Positions 53,803 to 62,522 of a stretch of DNA of 64,000 bases are shown in pieces (positions within the stretch are counted from its first letter, which is position 1; each line of letters begins with the position of its first letter). The DNA lies in NCBI RefSeq assembly GCF_001894785.1, contig NZ_BCWW01000013.1:1-64000 (forward strand), given 5' to 3'. The translations under genes and the position numbers were made by a program. The notes under the pieces are model-generated. The model was not told the origin of the DNA, made no database searches, and was given only the letters and a program-made list of their open reading frames with translations. Source of the DNA: Rhodococcoides fascians NBRC 12155 = LMG 3623. GTDB lineage: Bacteria > Actinomycetota > Actinomycetes > Mycobacteriales > Mycobacteriaceae.

Positions 53803-53911
53803 CGAAGTTCGCGATGCACTCAGTGGCGTGTGGAAATGGGGTGATCGCGACGTGAATCGACTTCCATCAGCGAGGGCGATCAACGCGAGGATCAGTAGTG
53901 TCGATGACGTT

Positions 53912-53936
53912 TGTCAGTGTCAGAAGTTGGCTGCAC
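53912..53936 (-). repeat. IS21-like terminal repeat, copy B (outer side left)
   Basis: TGTCAGTGTCAGAAGT, ending in GGCTGCAC, is a variant of copy A. It faces copy C (61923-61968) as an inverted repeat, and the match continues about 15 bases outside both ends (AACGTCATC compared with AACGCCATC). It also encodes the last residues of the small membrane protein at 53920-54096, which may therefore be truncated. Confidence 0.45.
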
Positions 53937-54096
53937 TTCGTGCTGACACCGGGTGTTGGCCTGGGGAACCCTTGGTGCGGTTTCGCAGCGCTCGCGTGAT
54001 GTCGATGATCGTCATGGCCAACAGGGCTGGTATGGCAATGCTTAGTACGGCCGCGGACCCGATAGCCGAGGCGACCAGAATTGAGTAGATGTCCAC
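53920..54096 (-). CDS. Small single-pass membrane protein, end lies in an IS-like repeat
   Basis: A GTG at 54096, three bases after the upstream stop, opens a 58-residue frame beginning VDIYSILVASAIG with one hydrophobic segment (about residues 6-32), then a basic tail. Codon use is G/C-ending and consistent. The last residues (about SARSAANF) are encoded by the IS21-like repeat copy B, so the natural C-terminus may have been lost. It forms an operon with the upstream 93-residue gene. Confidence 0.5.
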   Translation of the reverse strand: MDIYSILVASAIGSAAVLSIAIPALLAMTIIDITRALRNRTKGSPGQHPVSARSAANF

Positions 54097-54099
54097 CGG

Positions 54100-54381
54100 T
54101 CAGGTCTTGTCGCTGACGTCTGTCGGTGCTGTCGTCGATGGTTCGGATTTGTGGTGCTCGATGATGTCGGCGTCGTCGGCGAAGATCAGCGTTCCGTCCT
54201 CCGACGCGATGGCCCATCGATGGGGCATGGCCCGGTCTCGGCCGGCGGCAGGGACGGTCAGCAAGTAGTCGGCGAAGTCCTCGACTACGGTCCCGGTAGC
54301 GGTGCCGCCCTCTAGGCGTCGCACTTGGAGTGTGTCACCAATGGTGGGTGGTGTCGTTGTGATCTCTACCGGTTCGGTCAT
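54100..54381 (-). CDS. Small beta-rich unrecognised protein
   Basis: The 93-residue protein has an alternating strand pattern (TIGDTLQVRRLEGG, GTVVEDFADYLLTVPA, RWAIASEDGTLIFADD) typical of a small beta-barrel. There is no known motif. It starts at the ATG at 54381, divergent from the GTPase gene, and is followed by the small membrane protein. Confidence 0.6.
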   Translation of the reverse strand: MTEPVEITTTPPTIGDTLQVRRLEGGTATGTVVEDFADYLLTVPAAGRDRAMPHRWAIASEDGTLIFADDADIIEHHKSEPSTTAPTDVSDKT

Positions 54382-54581
54382 GATGGAATTGAAGCAGACG
54401 AATTTTCGTGGCTAATTATGCGTCTATCGATTCTCGAAGTCGTAGATGTACCCGAGACCGGTAGGTTACGGCCGAGAGGTGCAGCTCTGGGTACCGAAGG
54501 TGGCGGCACTGCGTGCACGTTTCACCTGCGGTCTCTTGTCGCAGCAGAGGCGCTCACGCCGTGTGTTGTACCTTCCCTGCC

Positions 54582-55778
54582 ATGGCCAAATTTCCCAGGG
54601 TTCGAGAGCAACACATCGCTGTTTTCGGCGAGAGCGGTTCGGGCAAGACTGTTTTGCTGTCGTCGTTTTTCGGGCCTACCCAGGATGGGGGCTACGCGAA
54701 CGATCTCTGGGACCTCGTTGCCGATGACATCGGCCAAGGGAATCGGCTCTACAGGAACTACCTCCGCATGCGGGATCTCGCGACGGCACCGAGACAAACC
54801 CAGTACAAGGCGACGACTCATTACTTCTCGGTCAAACTCAAAGGCGCAGACACCGACGCCGCCAAGAAGCGGCCCTTCGACGTCCTCCGACTCGCATGGC
54901 ACGACTATCCAGGCGAATGGTTCGAGACCGAGCCCAGCAGCGCGATGGAGAGCGAGCGCCGCACCGACACCTTCCGTTCTCTACTTCGGTCCGACGTCGC
55001 CTTCCTGCTGGTCGACGGACAAAAATTACTCGACCACCGAGGCGACGAAGAGCTGTACCTGAAGTCGTTGATGTTCAGCTTTCGTCAGGGGCTCTTACGA
55101 ATCAAGGGCGACTTGCTCGAGGACGGGCCCATCGTCGAGTTCCCTCGGGTGTGGATCCTGGCGCTCTCGAAAGCGGATCTGTTCCCGGACTGGGACGTCG
55201 ACACTTTCCGCGATCTGATCATTCTCAATGCAGCAGCAGACATCGAACAGCTCCGATCGACTATCGCCGAACTCATCGACACCCCCGCCGCCCTGTCCAT
55301 CGGGGAAGACTTCCTGCTGCTGTCCTCCGCCAAGTTCGAGCGCGAGTCCACTGGTTCACAGACGCTTAATATCGACATGACCCGGCGCATCGGTCTCGAT
55401 CTCGTACTCCCGGTGGCGTCGATTCTGCCGCTTCAGCGCCGTGTGCAATGGCAGGAGAAGCACGACATTCCCGGCAAAGTGCTCGACTCGCTCGCCGACG
55501 GCGCAGAGTTGCTGGCAGCAGGTCTGACAGGTCAGAAATTCGCGTCGATCGAAAAGCTTCTGGCACTGGTCAACCCAGGTAAGGGCGGAAAGGCGAAAAA
55601 GATCGCCGCCGTCGCGCTGCCCATCCTGGCGGACGCGGCGCGGTTGGTGGGACCGAAACTCAGAGAGATGAATTCGCAGGCCCGCGCTCAGCACGATTAC
55701 CTGCGAGCGACACTGACGCAGTTCAAGCTGGACCTCGAGCAGGGCGTCGACGACAAGGTGATCAGGAACCCGAAGTGA
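54582..55778 (+). CDS. TRAFAC-type GTPase, candidate defence protein
   Basis: The ATG at 54582 (TACCTT 7 bases upstream) gives 398 residues. The nucleotide site is FGESGSGKT (Lys about 22). WHDYPGEW (Asp 108, Gly 111) matches the G3/Walker B position DxxG/DxPG, and LSKAD (196-199) is a good G4-like motif. The rest is helical, ending in a Lys-rich hydrophobic segment (NPGKGGKAKKIAAVALPIL) and charged helices. This pattern fits the GTPases predicted to head GTPase-centred conflict systems. The downstream gene overlaps it (GTGA), so the two form a tight pair. A type III restriction-modification system follows. Defence role is inferred from context. Confidence 0.7.
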   Translation: MAKFPRVREQHIAVFGESGSGKTVLLSSFFGPTQDGGYANDLWDLVADDIGQGNRLYRNYLRMRDLATAPRQTQYKATTHYFSVKLKGADTDAAKKRPFDVLRLAWHDYPGEWFETEPSSAMESERRTDTFRSLLRSDVAFLLVDGQKLLDHRGDEELYLKSLMFSFRQGLLRIKGDLLEDGPIVEFPRVWILALSKADLFPDWDVDTFRDLIILNAAADIEQLRSTIAELIDTPAALSIGEDFLLLSSAKFERESTGSQTLNIDMTRRIGLDLVLPVASILPLQRRVQWQEKHDIPGKVLDSLADGAELLAAGLTGQKFASIEKLLALVNPGKGGKAKKIAAVALPILADAARLVGPKLREMNSQARAQHDYLRATLTQFKLDLEQGVDDKVIRNPK

Positions 55779-56134
55779 GCACCAGTTCCGGACCCTCGGA
55801 CATCATCTGGTCCACTCGGGGCCGTAATTGGGGTTTTCGGTTTCTTCTCGACGCCGGACTCAGCGACCCACTCCCGGACTACGAACGCGCGTTCGACGAC
55901 GCTGGAGACGCGCTGACTGCGTGGCACCGCCGAGATGGGCGTGTTGCGCTTCGCATCGAGGATCCTCTCGGGCGCCGAGACTCGGCTGGCCGTGTGATTC
56001 CCCACGAGTTCGTGATCTTCGGCGACCTCGCCCAGGTCGTCGGCTCCGTCGAGGACGGTCTTCGCCAGGTGTGGCCATTGGTAGCCGAGATATACGCGGC
56101 CATTTGGGACACCCCCACCGCGCCGGGTGGTTGA
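55775..56134 (+). CDS. Small partner of the GTPase
   Basis: The 119-residue product begins at a GTG that overlaps the GTPase stop. It is acidic with a beta-rich middle (RNWGFRFLLDAGLSD, GRVALRIEDPLGRRD, PHEFVIFGDLAQV) and a helical end. No family is recognised. The tight coupling suggests a GTPase-associated regulator or adaptor. Confidence 0.6.
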   Translation: MSTSSGPSDIIWSTRGRNWGFRFLLDAGLSDPLPDYERAFDDAGDALTAWHRRDGRVALRIEDPLGRRDSAGRVIPHEFVIFGDLAQVVGSVEDGLRQVWPLVAEIYAAIWDTPTAPGG

Positions 56135-56450
56135 CAGCGTGCACCGGATCCGTCGCGACGCCGACCTATCGAGCTGACATCCCACACCTTCACCGGCGCG
56201 CCCAGTAGGGACCGCGCACGTCCCCTAAGGCTTCGCTCAGGCTTGTTCGGTCGGTAGGCCGAAGTCCTCGGTCATATTCGACACTTCGAGCGACGATGGC
56301 GCACCCCGACGGCGGTCAGCGTTCGTCGCCACCTCACGGTGAACACGATAGGTTCGCACAGAGTTGACCTGGTGGACGATTAACAGGAGACCCGGCGATA
56401 AGCTCCGGCAATGGACCAGACCCCCGCAGGCGGCGCCGCCAAGAAGTGCC
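56135..56450. other. Gap before the type III methylase gene
   Basis: Only short frames are visible: a minus-strand frame of about 31 codons ending near 56237, and a 15-codon plus-strand ORF (ATG 56411, stop 56456-56458) that overlaps the methylase start and could couple its translation. No clear promoter or terminator is seen. Confidence 0.4.
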
Positions 56451-58469
56451 ATGTCTGACGAATCCAACGTCCTCGACCAGCTCATCGCCCGCATTGATGA
56501 CGACACCCTTCGAACCCGGCTTTCCTCCGAGGTCGAACTTCTCCGCGGGTCCCGCCGCTTCGGCCTTGTTTTCGACCGCCATCTGCCCGAGTCCGTTCGC
56601 CTTCCCGACCACCCCGTCCGAAAAGGGATCCGTGTCGCACTACGCGACGAAACGTCCCCCGAAACCTGGCTCGTCGACCACTTCACCGACCGAACCCGTG
56701 AGAGAGCAGTCCTCAGTGGAGACGGAGGTACGCGCCACGTTGCCGACCTTGTCGTTGTCCGAGAATTCGACGAGCCAATCTATCCAGGACTCCGTACTGT
56801 CGAACGGATCGAAAACGGGCCATCAGACGCGCCGTGGCACATCGTCATCAACGGCGAAAATTTCCACGCCCTCCAGGCCTTGCGGTCGACTCACCGCAAC
56901 AAAGTCGACCTGATCTACATCGACCCTCCCTACAACACGGGGAATGATGGCTGGATCTACAACGACCGTTACGTCGACCAGAATGATCGGGCCAAATCCT
57001 CGAAATGGTTGTCGTTCATGGAACGGCGTCTGCTGATCGCCCGAGACCTCCTCAAGTCGACCGGGGTCATCATCGTGGCAATAGGTGACGAGGAGCACCA
57101 CCGACTACGCATGCTGCTCGACCAAGTATTCGGAAGTGCAAATTTCATTTCGAACGTCGTATGGCAGGGCGGTCGTAAGAACGATTCCCGATATATCTCC
57201 AACGGGGCCGACTACATGTTCTTCTACGCCCGCGACTTGGAAGCGTTGAGCGCTGCTGGGACGCGGTGGCGCGAGGAGAAGGTAGGCGTTCACGCTGCCC
57301 TGCAGAAGGCTCAAAGCATCTGGGAGGCCAGCAGTGCCGACATCGACAACGCCAACACCGAATGGAAGCGTTGGCTTCGTGCCAAGAAAACAGGCGGGGA
57401 AATCACCGATTCGGTAGCGCGTTACGACCTACTCGACCCGGCAACAGGACGCCCCATCAACACTTACCAGGACATCACATGGCCTGGCGGTGGCGGTGGA
57501 ACCTACCAGGTCAAACATCCTGTGACCGGTAAGCCGGTGAAGTCTCCCTCCAGAGGCTGGCTGTACAAGGACCCAGCGCGCATGGAGAGAGAAATTGCTG
57601 AAGGGCGCGTCTGGTTCGGAGACGACGAGTCGACAATTCCCCGCAAGATAACGTTTTTGGACGAAATGGATGAGCAGGTTGCCTTGTCTGTGTTTACGCA
57701 GGACCGCAAGGCGTCGAATACCCAGTTTCGGAACATTATTGGAGACCTGCGATTTCCGAACCCGAAGGATCGCGATGTCCTCATGCGATGGATCGGTCTC
57801 GTTGCACCCGCTGATGCTATTGTGCTGGATTTCTTCGGCGGCTCGGGAACAACCTGTGATGCTGTCATGGAATTGAATAGGCAGGACAACGGAACCCGAC
57901 AGGCGATCTTGGTGACCAACAACGAGATCGGGGCCACCGAAGCGAAGAAACTACGCAAGGCTGGTCTTCATCCAGGCGATGATGAGTGGGAGTCGAAAGG
58001 CGTCTTCGAGCACGTTTGCAGGCCTCGTATCTCGACCGTTGTTTCCGGTCACCGCCCAGATGGCACCATTTATTCGCAGGGACTGCCTGCGAACGTGGAG
58101 ATGTTCGACCTGACCTACCTCGATCCAGGCATGGTTCGCAGGGGCCGTGAGTTTGAGGCCGTCGCTCCTCTGATGTGGCTCGAAGCCGGCGCACGCGGCC
58201 CCCGGATTGATCGAATCCCCGACAAGGGTTGGGCGCTGACTGGCAGCTACGGCGTGTTGTTCGACGTCGACGTGCTGGTGGAGTTCGCTCGGGCAATCGC
58301 CAGCGAGTCTGTGACTGGGGCTTCGCCTACGGTTGTGTTTGTCATTACAGACTCCGAAGCCGAGTACCAGCGAGCCGTCGAGCGCCTCCCGGTTGGCGTC
58401 AACACCGTGCAACTCTATGAGGATTACCTGTCGAACTACACCATCAACATCGCTGGTGGCGCGCGGTGA
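56451..58469 (+). CDS. mod: Type III restriction-modification methyltransferase (Mod)
   Basis: Mod recognises the site and methylates adenine at N6. I start at the ATG at 56451 (672 residues). DPPYNTGND (about 158-166) is the catalytic motif IV and FFGGSGTT (about 461-468) the SAM-binding motif I. That order, IV before I, defines the beta class typical of Mod. The middle region is the expected target-recognition part. It overlaps the Res gene by 4 bases (GTGA). The pair would restrict foreign DNA that lacks the same methyl mark. Confidence 0.92.
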   Translation: MSDESNVLDQLIARIDDDTLRTRLSSEVELLRGSRRFGLVFDRHLPESVRLPDHPVRKGIRVALRDETSPETWLVDHFTDRTRERAVLSGDGGTRHVADLVVVREFDEPIYPGLRTVERIENGPSDAPWHIVINGENFHALQALRSTHRNKVDLIYIDPPYNTGNDGWIYNDRYVDQNDRAKSSKWLSFMERRLLIARDLLKSTGVIIVAIGDEEHHRLRMLLDQVFGSANFISNVVWQGGRKNDSRYISNGADYMFFYARDLEALSAAGTRWREEKVGVHAALQKAQSIWEASSADIDNANTEWKRWLRAKKTGGEITDSVARYDLLDPATGRPINTYQDITWPGGGGGTYQVKHPVTGKPVKSPSRGWLYKDPARMEREIAEGRVWFGDDESTIPRKITFLDEMDEQVALSVFTQDRKASNTQFRNIIGDLRFPNPKDRDVLMRWIGLVAPADAIVLDFFGGSGTTCDAVMELNRQDNGTRQAILVTNNEIGATEAKKLRKAGLHPGDDEWESKGVFEHVCRPRISTVVSGHRPDGTIYSQGLPANVEMFDLTYLDPGMVRRGREFEAVAPLMWLEAGARGPRIDRIPDKGWALTGSYGVLFDVDVLVEFARAIASESVTGASPTVVFVITDSEAEYQRAVERLPVGVNTVQLYEDYLSNYTINIAGGAR

Positions 58470-61018
58470 AATTTACTCTGGAGCCCTACCAGAGCTCGGC
58501 GGTCGAATCCGTGCTCGCCAACCTCGCCAAAGCCCGTGCCGGATACCTCGACGATGGTGAACGCACTGCGGTGGGCCTGACCGCTCCCACCGGTGCCGGT
58601 AAGACCGTCATCGCCACGGCGGTGCTTGAGGGGATCTACAAAGGCACGTCGATCAGGGCTGCCAACCCCAACATGACGGTCTTGTGGATCACTGACGACC
58701 GAGCACTCAACGCCCAGACCATCGCAAAAATCACCCAGGCATCGGGAGGCGCGATCGACATCAACCGCATCCGCTTCATCGCTGAGGACGACCACCGCAC
58801 CCTGCAACAAGGTCATATCTACTTTGTCCACATCCAGGCAATGCAGAAGAACTCGACGTTGCACGCTGTGCGCGCCGACGGCACTCCTAACGACAAACGA
58901 ACCCACGGCGCATGGGACATGATCGCCAACACCGTCCGCGAACGTGGCGAGGACTTCCTTGTCATCTGGGACGAAGCGCACCGCGGCTCCGGCACCAAGA
59001 ACACCGACCGCAAGTCGATCGCCGGAACCATTGTCGACGGTGGCACCACGAACATCGGCACCAACCAACCGCCCGCTCCAGTCGTACTGGGCATCTCAGC
59101 CACCCCCGATCGCTTCCTCGCCGCTATGAACGCCGCAAATCGGACACCGCGCTTGGTCGAAGTCAAAGCCGGCGACGTCCGTGAGTCTGGTCTTCTCAAA
59201 GACCGCATCCTGCTGCGAAGCCTGGGGGAGTCGCAGTCGGCTGACAACACGATGCTCGCCCTCGCCGTGGAGGATCTGAGGTCTTCCGATGCATCCTGGC
59301 GAAGCCACCACGAAGCCACCGGCGACCGGCTCGTCGAGCCGCTTCTGGTCGTTCAAGTCGAACAAGGGCTTTCGCCGGCGAAGGAAGAAGCAAGGCTCGC
59401 CGAAATCCTCGCAGTAATGGAATCGACATGGCCGAAGCTCTCCGACTACGCGATTGCTCACGCCTTCGGCGATCACGCCCAGTACAAGGTTGGTGACAAG
59501 ACGATTCGTTACCTTCCTCCCGAGGCGATCTCCGGCGACGACCAGGCACGCGTGGTGCTGTTCAAATCGGCGTTGACCACCGGCTGGGACTGCCCGCGAG
59601 CAGAAGTGATGATTTCGTTCCAGAACAAGGACAGCTACACCGAGATCGCCCAGCTCATCGGCCGACTGGTCCGAACACCGCTGGCCAAGCGCATCGAGGG
59701 GGGCGACGAGCGACTGGGGGAGGTGGCGGCCTACCTGCCAGGGTTCCGAACCGAGCACGTGGCGCGAGTAGTGAACGCGCTGACCGAAGACGAGACTGTC
59801 GAGATCGACATCGTCATCGCCCCCGTCCTATGCGGGAGATCGACAGCTGTTCCCCCGGCGTTGTTCGACCTGCTGGACACGCTTCCCTCGTACACCAGAC
59901 AGAGGACATCGTTCGGTTCCCGCACCGGGCAGTTGATGCGACTGGCCGCAACGCTCACGGAGCATGGTCTGATCGATCAAGGCTCGGCCAAGGCCAAGCG
60001 ATGGATCGTCGATCAGATGCACGCGGCCGACAGTCAGCGAAGCAGCGAGATCGACGCCAAGGTCGACGACATCATGTCGCTGTCCATCAGTACGACGATG
60101 GTCTCCTACGGAGAATCAATCATGCAGAGTGTCGGTAAAACCGACACCCCAACTAATGAACGCGACCTTGAAGGTTACTTCCAGCGAGCCAAGCGTTTGC
60201 TCCCGGACGGATCCGCCAACTGGTATTTCAACGAGCTCTGCGACCGCGGCGAGGACGAAATCGATGCATCCGCGCGTCTGGTTGCGATGGCCGATCTTGG
60301 ATTCGCATCCGTCGTGGAGAACCAGGCGACGCTTCTGATCACCGACTGGCGAAATCAACACGCTGCGAAGGTATCTGCCAAACCCCGCCATATCCGCGAC
60401 CAGACAGAACCGCTCTGGCACCTCGGCTCGGAACCGATGCTCCCCACCACCGTCGAGACGCGCGATACTTATCCGGCCGCTACAGAGAAGATTCGTGGTA
60501 ACACCGTCGAGTCCATCGAAACATACCCGGCGCACCTTTTCGTCATCCCAGACGGCAAGCCCCACGCCGGCCGCTTTCCTGTCGACACGTCCCGGTCGTC
60601 GTGGGAAGCGGAGGTGCTCGATGCCGAACTAGCAGTCGAGACTCTCGTCGGGTGGTATCGCAACCCCTCGTCAGGTCGGCACGCGCTCGCAGTTCCTTAT
60701 GAATTCGGGGACAAGCACCAACTGATGCACCCCGATTTCCTGTTCTGGCACGACGACGGTGATGGAGAGTACGTCATGGACATCGTCGATCCGCACAGGT
60801 TTGATCTCGCTGATACTTCGTCGAAGTGGTCGACGCTCGCGCGTTATGCCCATGAACATCCAGATCGAGTCCGCCGCTGTCTCGCCGTCGCCGAGGTGAG
60901 TGGGGCGCTACGAGCGTTGGACCTCACAGCAGCCGGAATTGAGGCGCGGATTGCCGCAGCGACCAACCAGAACCTTATCGAGGCCCTGTTCGCCGCAGAA
61001 GGAATGGCCTATCCCTGA
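58466..61018 (+). CDS. res: Type III restriction endonuclease subunit (Res)
   Basis: Res is an ATP-dependent helicase-nuclease that acts with Mod. The 850-residue protein has Walker A APTGAGKT (Lys about 46), the DEAH-type motif WDEAH (Asp about 169), and helicase motifs such as GWDCPRAEV and LIGRLVR. The C-terminal nuclease region has HPDFLFWHDDGDG (Asp about 757) then YVMDIVDPH, where the usual ExK of PD-(D/E)xK nucleases is replaced by DIV, so its nuclease activity needs testing. Start GTG overlaps the Mod stop. Length fits the family. Confidence 0.9.
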   Translation: MKFTLEPYQSSAVESVLANLAKARAGYLDDGERTAVGLTAPTGAGKTVIATAVLEGIYKGTSIRAANPNMTVLWITDDRALNAQTIAKITQASGGAIDINRIRFIAEDDHRTLQQGHIYFVHIQAMQKNSTLHAVRADGTPNDKRTHGAWDMIANTVRERGEDFLVIWDEAHRGSGTKNTDRKSIAGTIVDGGTTNIGTNQPPAPVVLGISATPDRFLAAMNAANRTPRLVEVKAGDVRESGLLKDRILLRSLGESQSADNTMLALAVEDLRSSDASWRSHHEATGDRLVEPLLVVQVEQGLSPAKEEARLAEILAVMESTWPKLSDYAIAHAFGDHAQYKVGDKTIRYLPPEAISGDDQARVVLFKSALTTGWDCPRAEVMISFQNKDSYTEIAQLIGRLVRTPLAKRIEGGDERLGEVAAYLPGFRTEHVARVVNALTEDETVEIDIVIAPVLCGRSTAVPPALFDLLDTLPSYTRQRTSFGSRTGQLMRLAATLTEHGLIDQGSAKAKRWIVDQMHAADSQRSSEIDAKVDDIMSLSISTTMVSYGESIMQSVGKTDTPTNERDLEGYFQRAKRLLPDGSANWYFNELCDRGEDEIDASARLVAMADLGFASVVENQATLLITDWRNQHAAKVSAKPRHIRDQTEPLWHLGSEPMLPTTVETRDTYPAATEKIRGNTVESIETYPAHLFVIPDGKPHAGRFPVDTSRSSWEAEVLDAELAVETLVGWYRNPSSGRHALAVPYEFGDKHQLMHPDFLFWHDDGDGEYVMDIVDPHRFDLADTSSKWSTLARYAHEHPDRVRRCLAVAEVSGALRALDLTAAGIEARIAAATNQNLIEALFAAEGMAYP

Positions 61019-61142
61019 GACCCGGATCGTTGGCAACCAGGGGAGGCTAGCAACTACTTTGTTGGTCTACGTGACTGAGTCCGACATCCCTGTCACCTTG
61101 GCAATTCGGGACACGGTTTGGGGGTTCCCGTTGCTACGCGCG

Positions 61143-61691
61143 CTATTTCAGGTACCGGTATAGCGTCGATCGGGATACGCCCACGACGTCTCGGATATCG
61201 GCCAGTGACATGCCGCCGGCACGCATTCGCCGGGCCTGCTTGATCTTCGCCTCCGACATCGATCGCGGTCGGCCACCCGTTCGGCCCTGCGCCCGCGCGG
61301 CCGCCAGCCCGAGCTGCGTGCGCTCGCGGATGAGGTTGCGCTCGAACTCCGCCAGGGCACCGAAAATCGAGTAGATCAACTTGCCGCCCGAGGTGGTTGT
61401 GTCGATCGACTCCGTCAGCGACCGAAACCCCACACCATCGGAGTCGAGATCTTCGACCGTCTGTAGAAGGTGGGGGAGTGATCGCCCGAGACGGTCGAGC
61501 CGCCACACCACCAGAGTGTCCCCGGACCGCAGATGCGAGAACAGGTCCGACAACTCCGGCCGTGACGTCGTCGCGCCGCTCGCCGTCTCCACCCACACTC
61601 GCGAACACCCCGCAGCGCTGAGAGCGTCCCTCTGCGCATCGGCGCTCTGCTCGGTCGTCGACACCCTCGCGTACCCCAAAAGTTCACCCAC
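61143..61691 (-). CDS. Serine resolvase/invertase
   Basis: GTG 61691 gives 182 residues; TTG 61700 is an alternative. The catalytic Ser is in YARVSTTEQ (about 11). LVVWRLDRLGRSLPHLL (with two Arg), then YSIFGALAEFERNLIRERT, complete the resolvase core. The C-terminal DDE-less helix-turn-helix is MSLADIRDVVGVSRSTLYRYL. It would resolve plasmid dimers or cointegrates at the adjacent res-like site. Confidence 0.9.
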   Translation of the reverse strand: MGELLGYARVSTTEQSADAQRDALSAAGCSRVWVETASGATTSRPELSDLFSHLRSGDTLVVWRLDRLGRSLPHLLQTVEDLDSDGVGFRSLTESIDTTTSGGKLIYSIFGALAEFERNLIRERTQLGLAAARAQGRTGGRPRSMSEAKIKQARRMRAGGMSLADIRDVVGVSRSTLYRYLK

Positions 61692-61702
61692 AACGATCAA
61701 GT

Positions 61703-61826
61703 GTGTCAGAACTCGTCATATAGACACATTGCGTTCGGCAGGTTTTGGACATGAGTTTTGACACATACATTGCTCGTCGACCCTGTGTCAATAGCTCGAT
61801 GTGTCTAAAACGATGGTTAAAGACAC
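61703..61826. promoter_or_regulatory. Candidate res site of the resolvase
   Basis: Three pairs of GTGTC/GACAC arms occur: 61703-61707 with 61723-61727, GACAC 61760-61764 with GTGTC 61785-61789, and 61801-61805 with 61822-61826. Arms are 15-20 bases apart, the normal arrangement of the three subsites of a Tn3-type res site upstream of the resolvase gene. Binding would also repress the resolvase promoter. Confidence 0.6.
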
Positions 61827-61884
61827 GTAGTCATAAGTGAGCGCCTAGGTTCGGACGATCGGGCAGTCAAAGCACCAAAGGAGC

Positions 61885-61906
61885 AATCTAGCGTTTTCGC
61901 TAGATT
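61885..61906 (+). repeat. 9-base hairpin between res site and IS-like end
   Basis: AATCTAGCG and CGCTAGATT pair perfectly around TTTT, just before the IS21-like end. It may be a terminator or a regulatory site; no gene ends here. Confidence 0.5.
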
Positions 61907-61922
61907 ACTTGAGAGGTGTCAA

Positions 61923-61968
61923 GTGCAGCGCACTTCTGAACTCGTGCACTCGTCTTCTGAAACTGACA
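61923..61968 (+). repeat. IS21-like terminal repeat, copy C (outer side right)
   Basis: Two units, GTGCAGCGCACTTCTGAA and GTGCACTCGTCTTCTGAA, then ACTGACA at the outer side, mirror the internal repeats of IS21-family ends. It faces copy B. The truncated resolvase begins at its outer edge, so an insertion or recombination here probably removed the first part of that gene. Confidence 0.45.
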
Positions 61969-62421
61969 AACGCCATCAACGCCAGCCGCGAAGGTGACGA
62001 ATTCTGCGTCAGCAAACTCGACCGACTCTCCCGATCGGCCGGCGACCTCCACGAAACCGTGAACCGACTGGTCGCCAGGGGAGTGGCATTGTCGATCGAC
62101 GGGAAGGTCTACGACCCGTCGGACCCCATGGGCAAGATGTTCATCGGAATGCTCGGTCTGATGGCCGAATTCGAATCCGACCTCATCCGAGCCCGCACCC
62201 GCGACGCCATCGCCGCAGCCGCCGCGGCCGGCAAGATAAAAGGACGGCCCCACACACTCACACCAGAAGAGCGCGCATACCTACTTCAGGTGTATGAGAC
62301 ACGGCAGTTCAAGATCGAAACGCTCTGCAAGAACACCGGATTGAAACGATCCGCCCTCTACAACAACCTCACCCTCGCGCGGGACGAGCGAGACGCTCTG
62401 GCTGTCGCGAGAGGTGAGTAG
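61969..62421 (+). pseudogene. Truncated serine resolvase (N-terminus missing)
   Basis: The frame encodes NAINASREGDEFCVSKLDRL then YDPSDPMGKMFIGMLGLMAEFESDLIRART, typical of a serine resolvase, with a C-terminal helix-turn-helix. The first 50-60 residues, with the catalytic Ser, are absent, and the frame upstream runs into the IS21-like repeat. A TTG at 61909 could start a hybrid, but it would lack the active site. The gene is inactive or a regulator at most. Confidence 0.75.
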
Positions 62422-62466
62422 TGCAGTCCACTTCTGAAACAGTGCAGCCGTATTCTGAAACTGACA
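62421..62466 (+). repeat. IS21-like terminal repeat, copy D (outer side right)
   Basis: GTGCAGTCCACTTCTGAA and GTGCAGCCGTATTCTGAA, then ACTGACA, form the same two-unit pattern as copy C. It begins at the last base of the truncated resolvase stop. It faces copy A and marks the right edge of the cargo region. Confidence 0.45.
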
Positions 62467-62522
62467 CCTAGAATCCGAGGTGCAGGACGACTGACAATCT
62501 GGGATTTAGGCCGTTCTAGAAT

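Noticed and set aside
56237..56686. 149-codon minus-strand frame
   Set aside because: It overlaps the start of mod and shows no consistent codon bias beyond a short end section.
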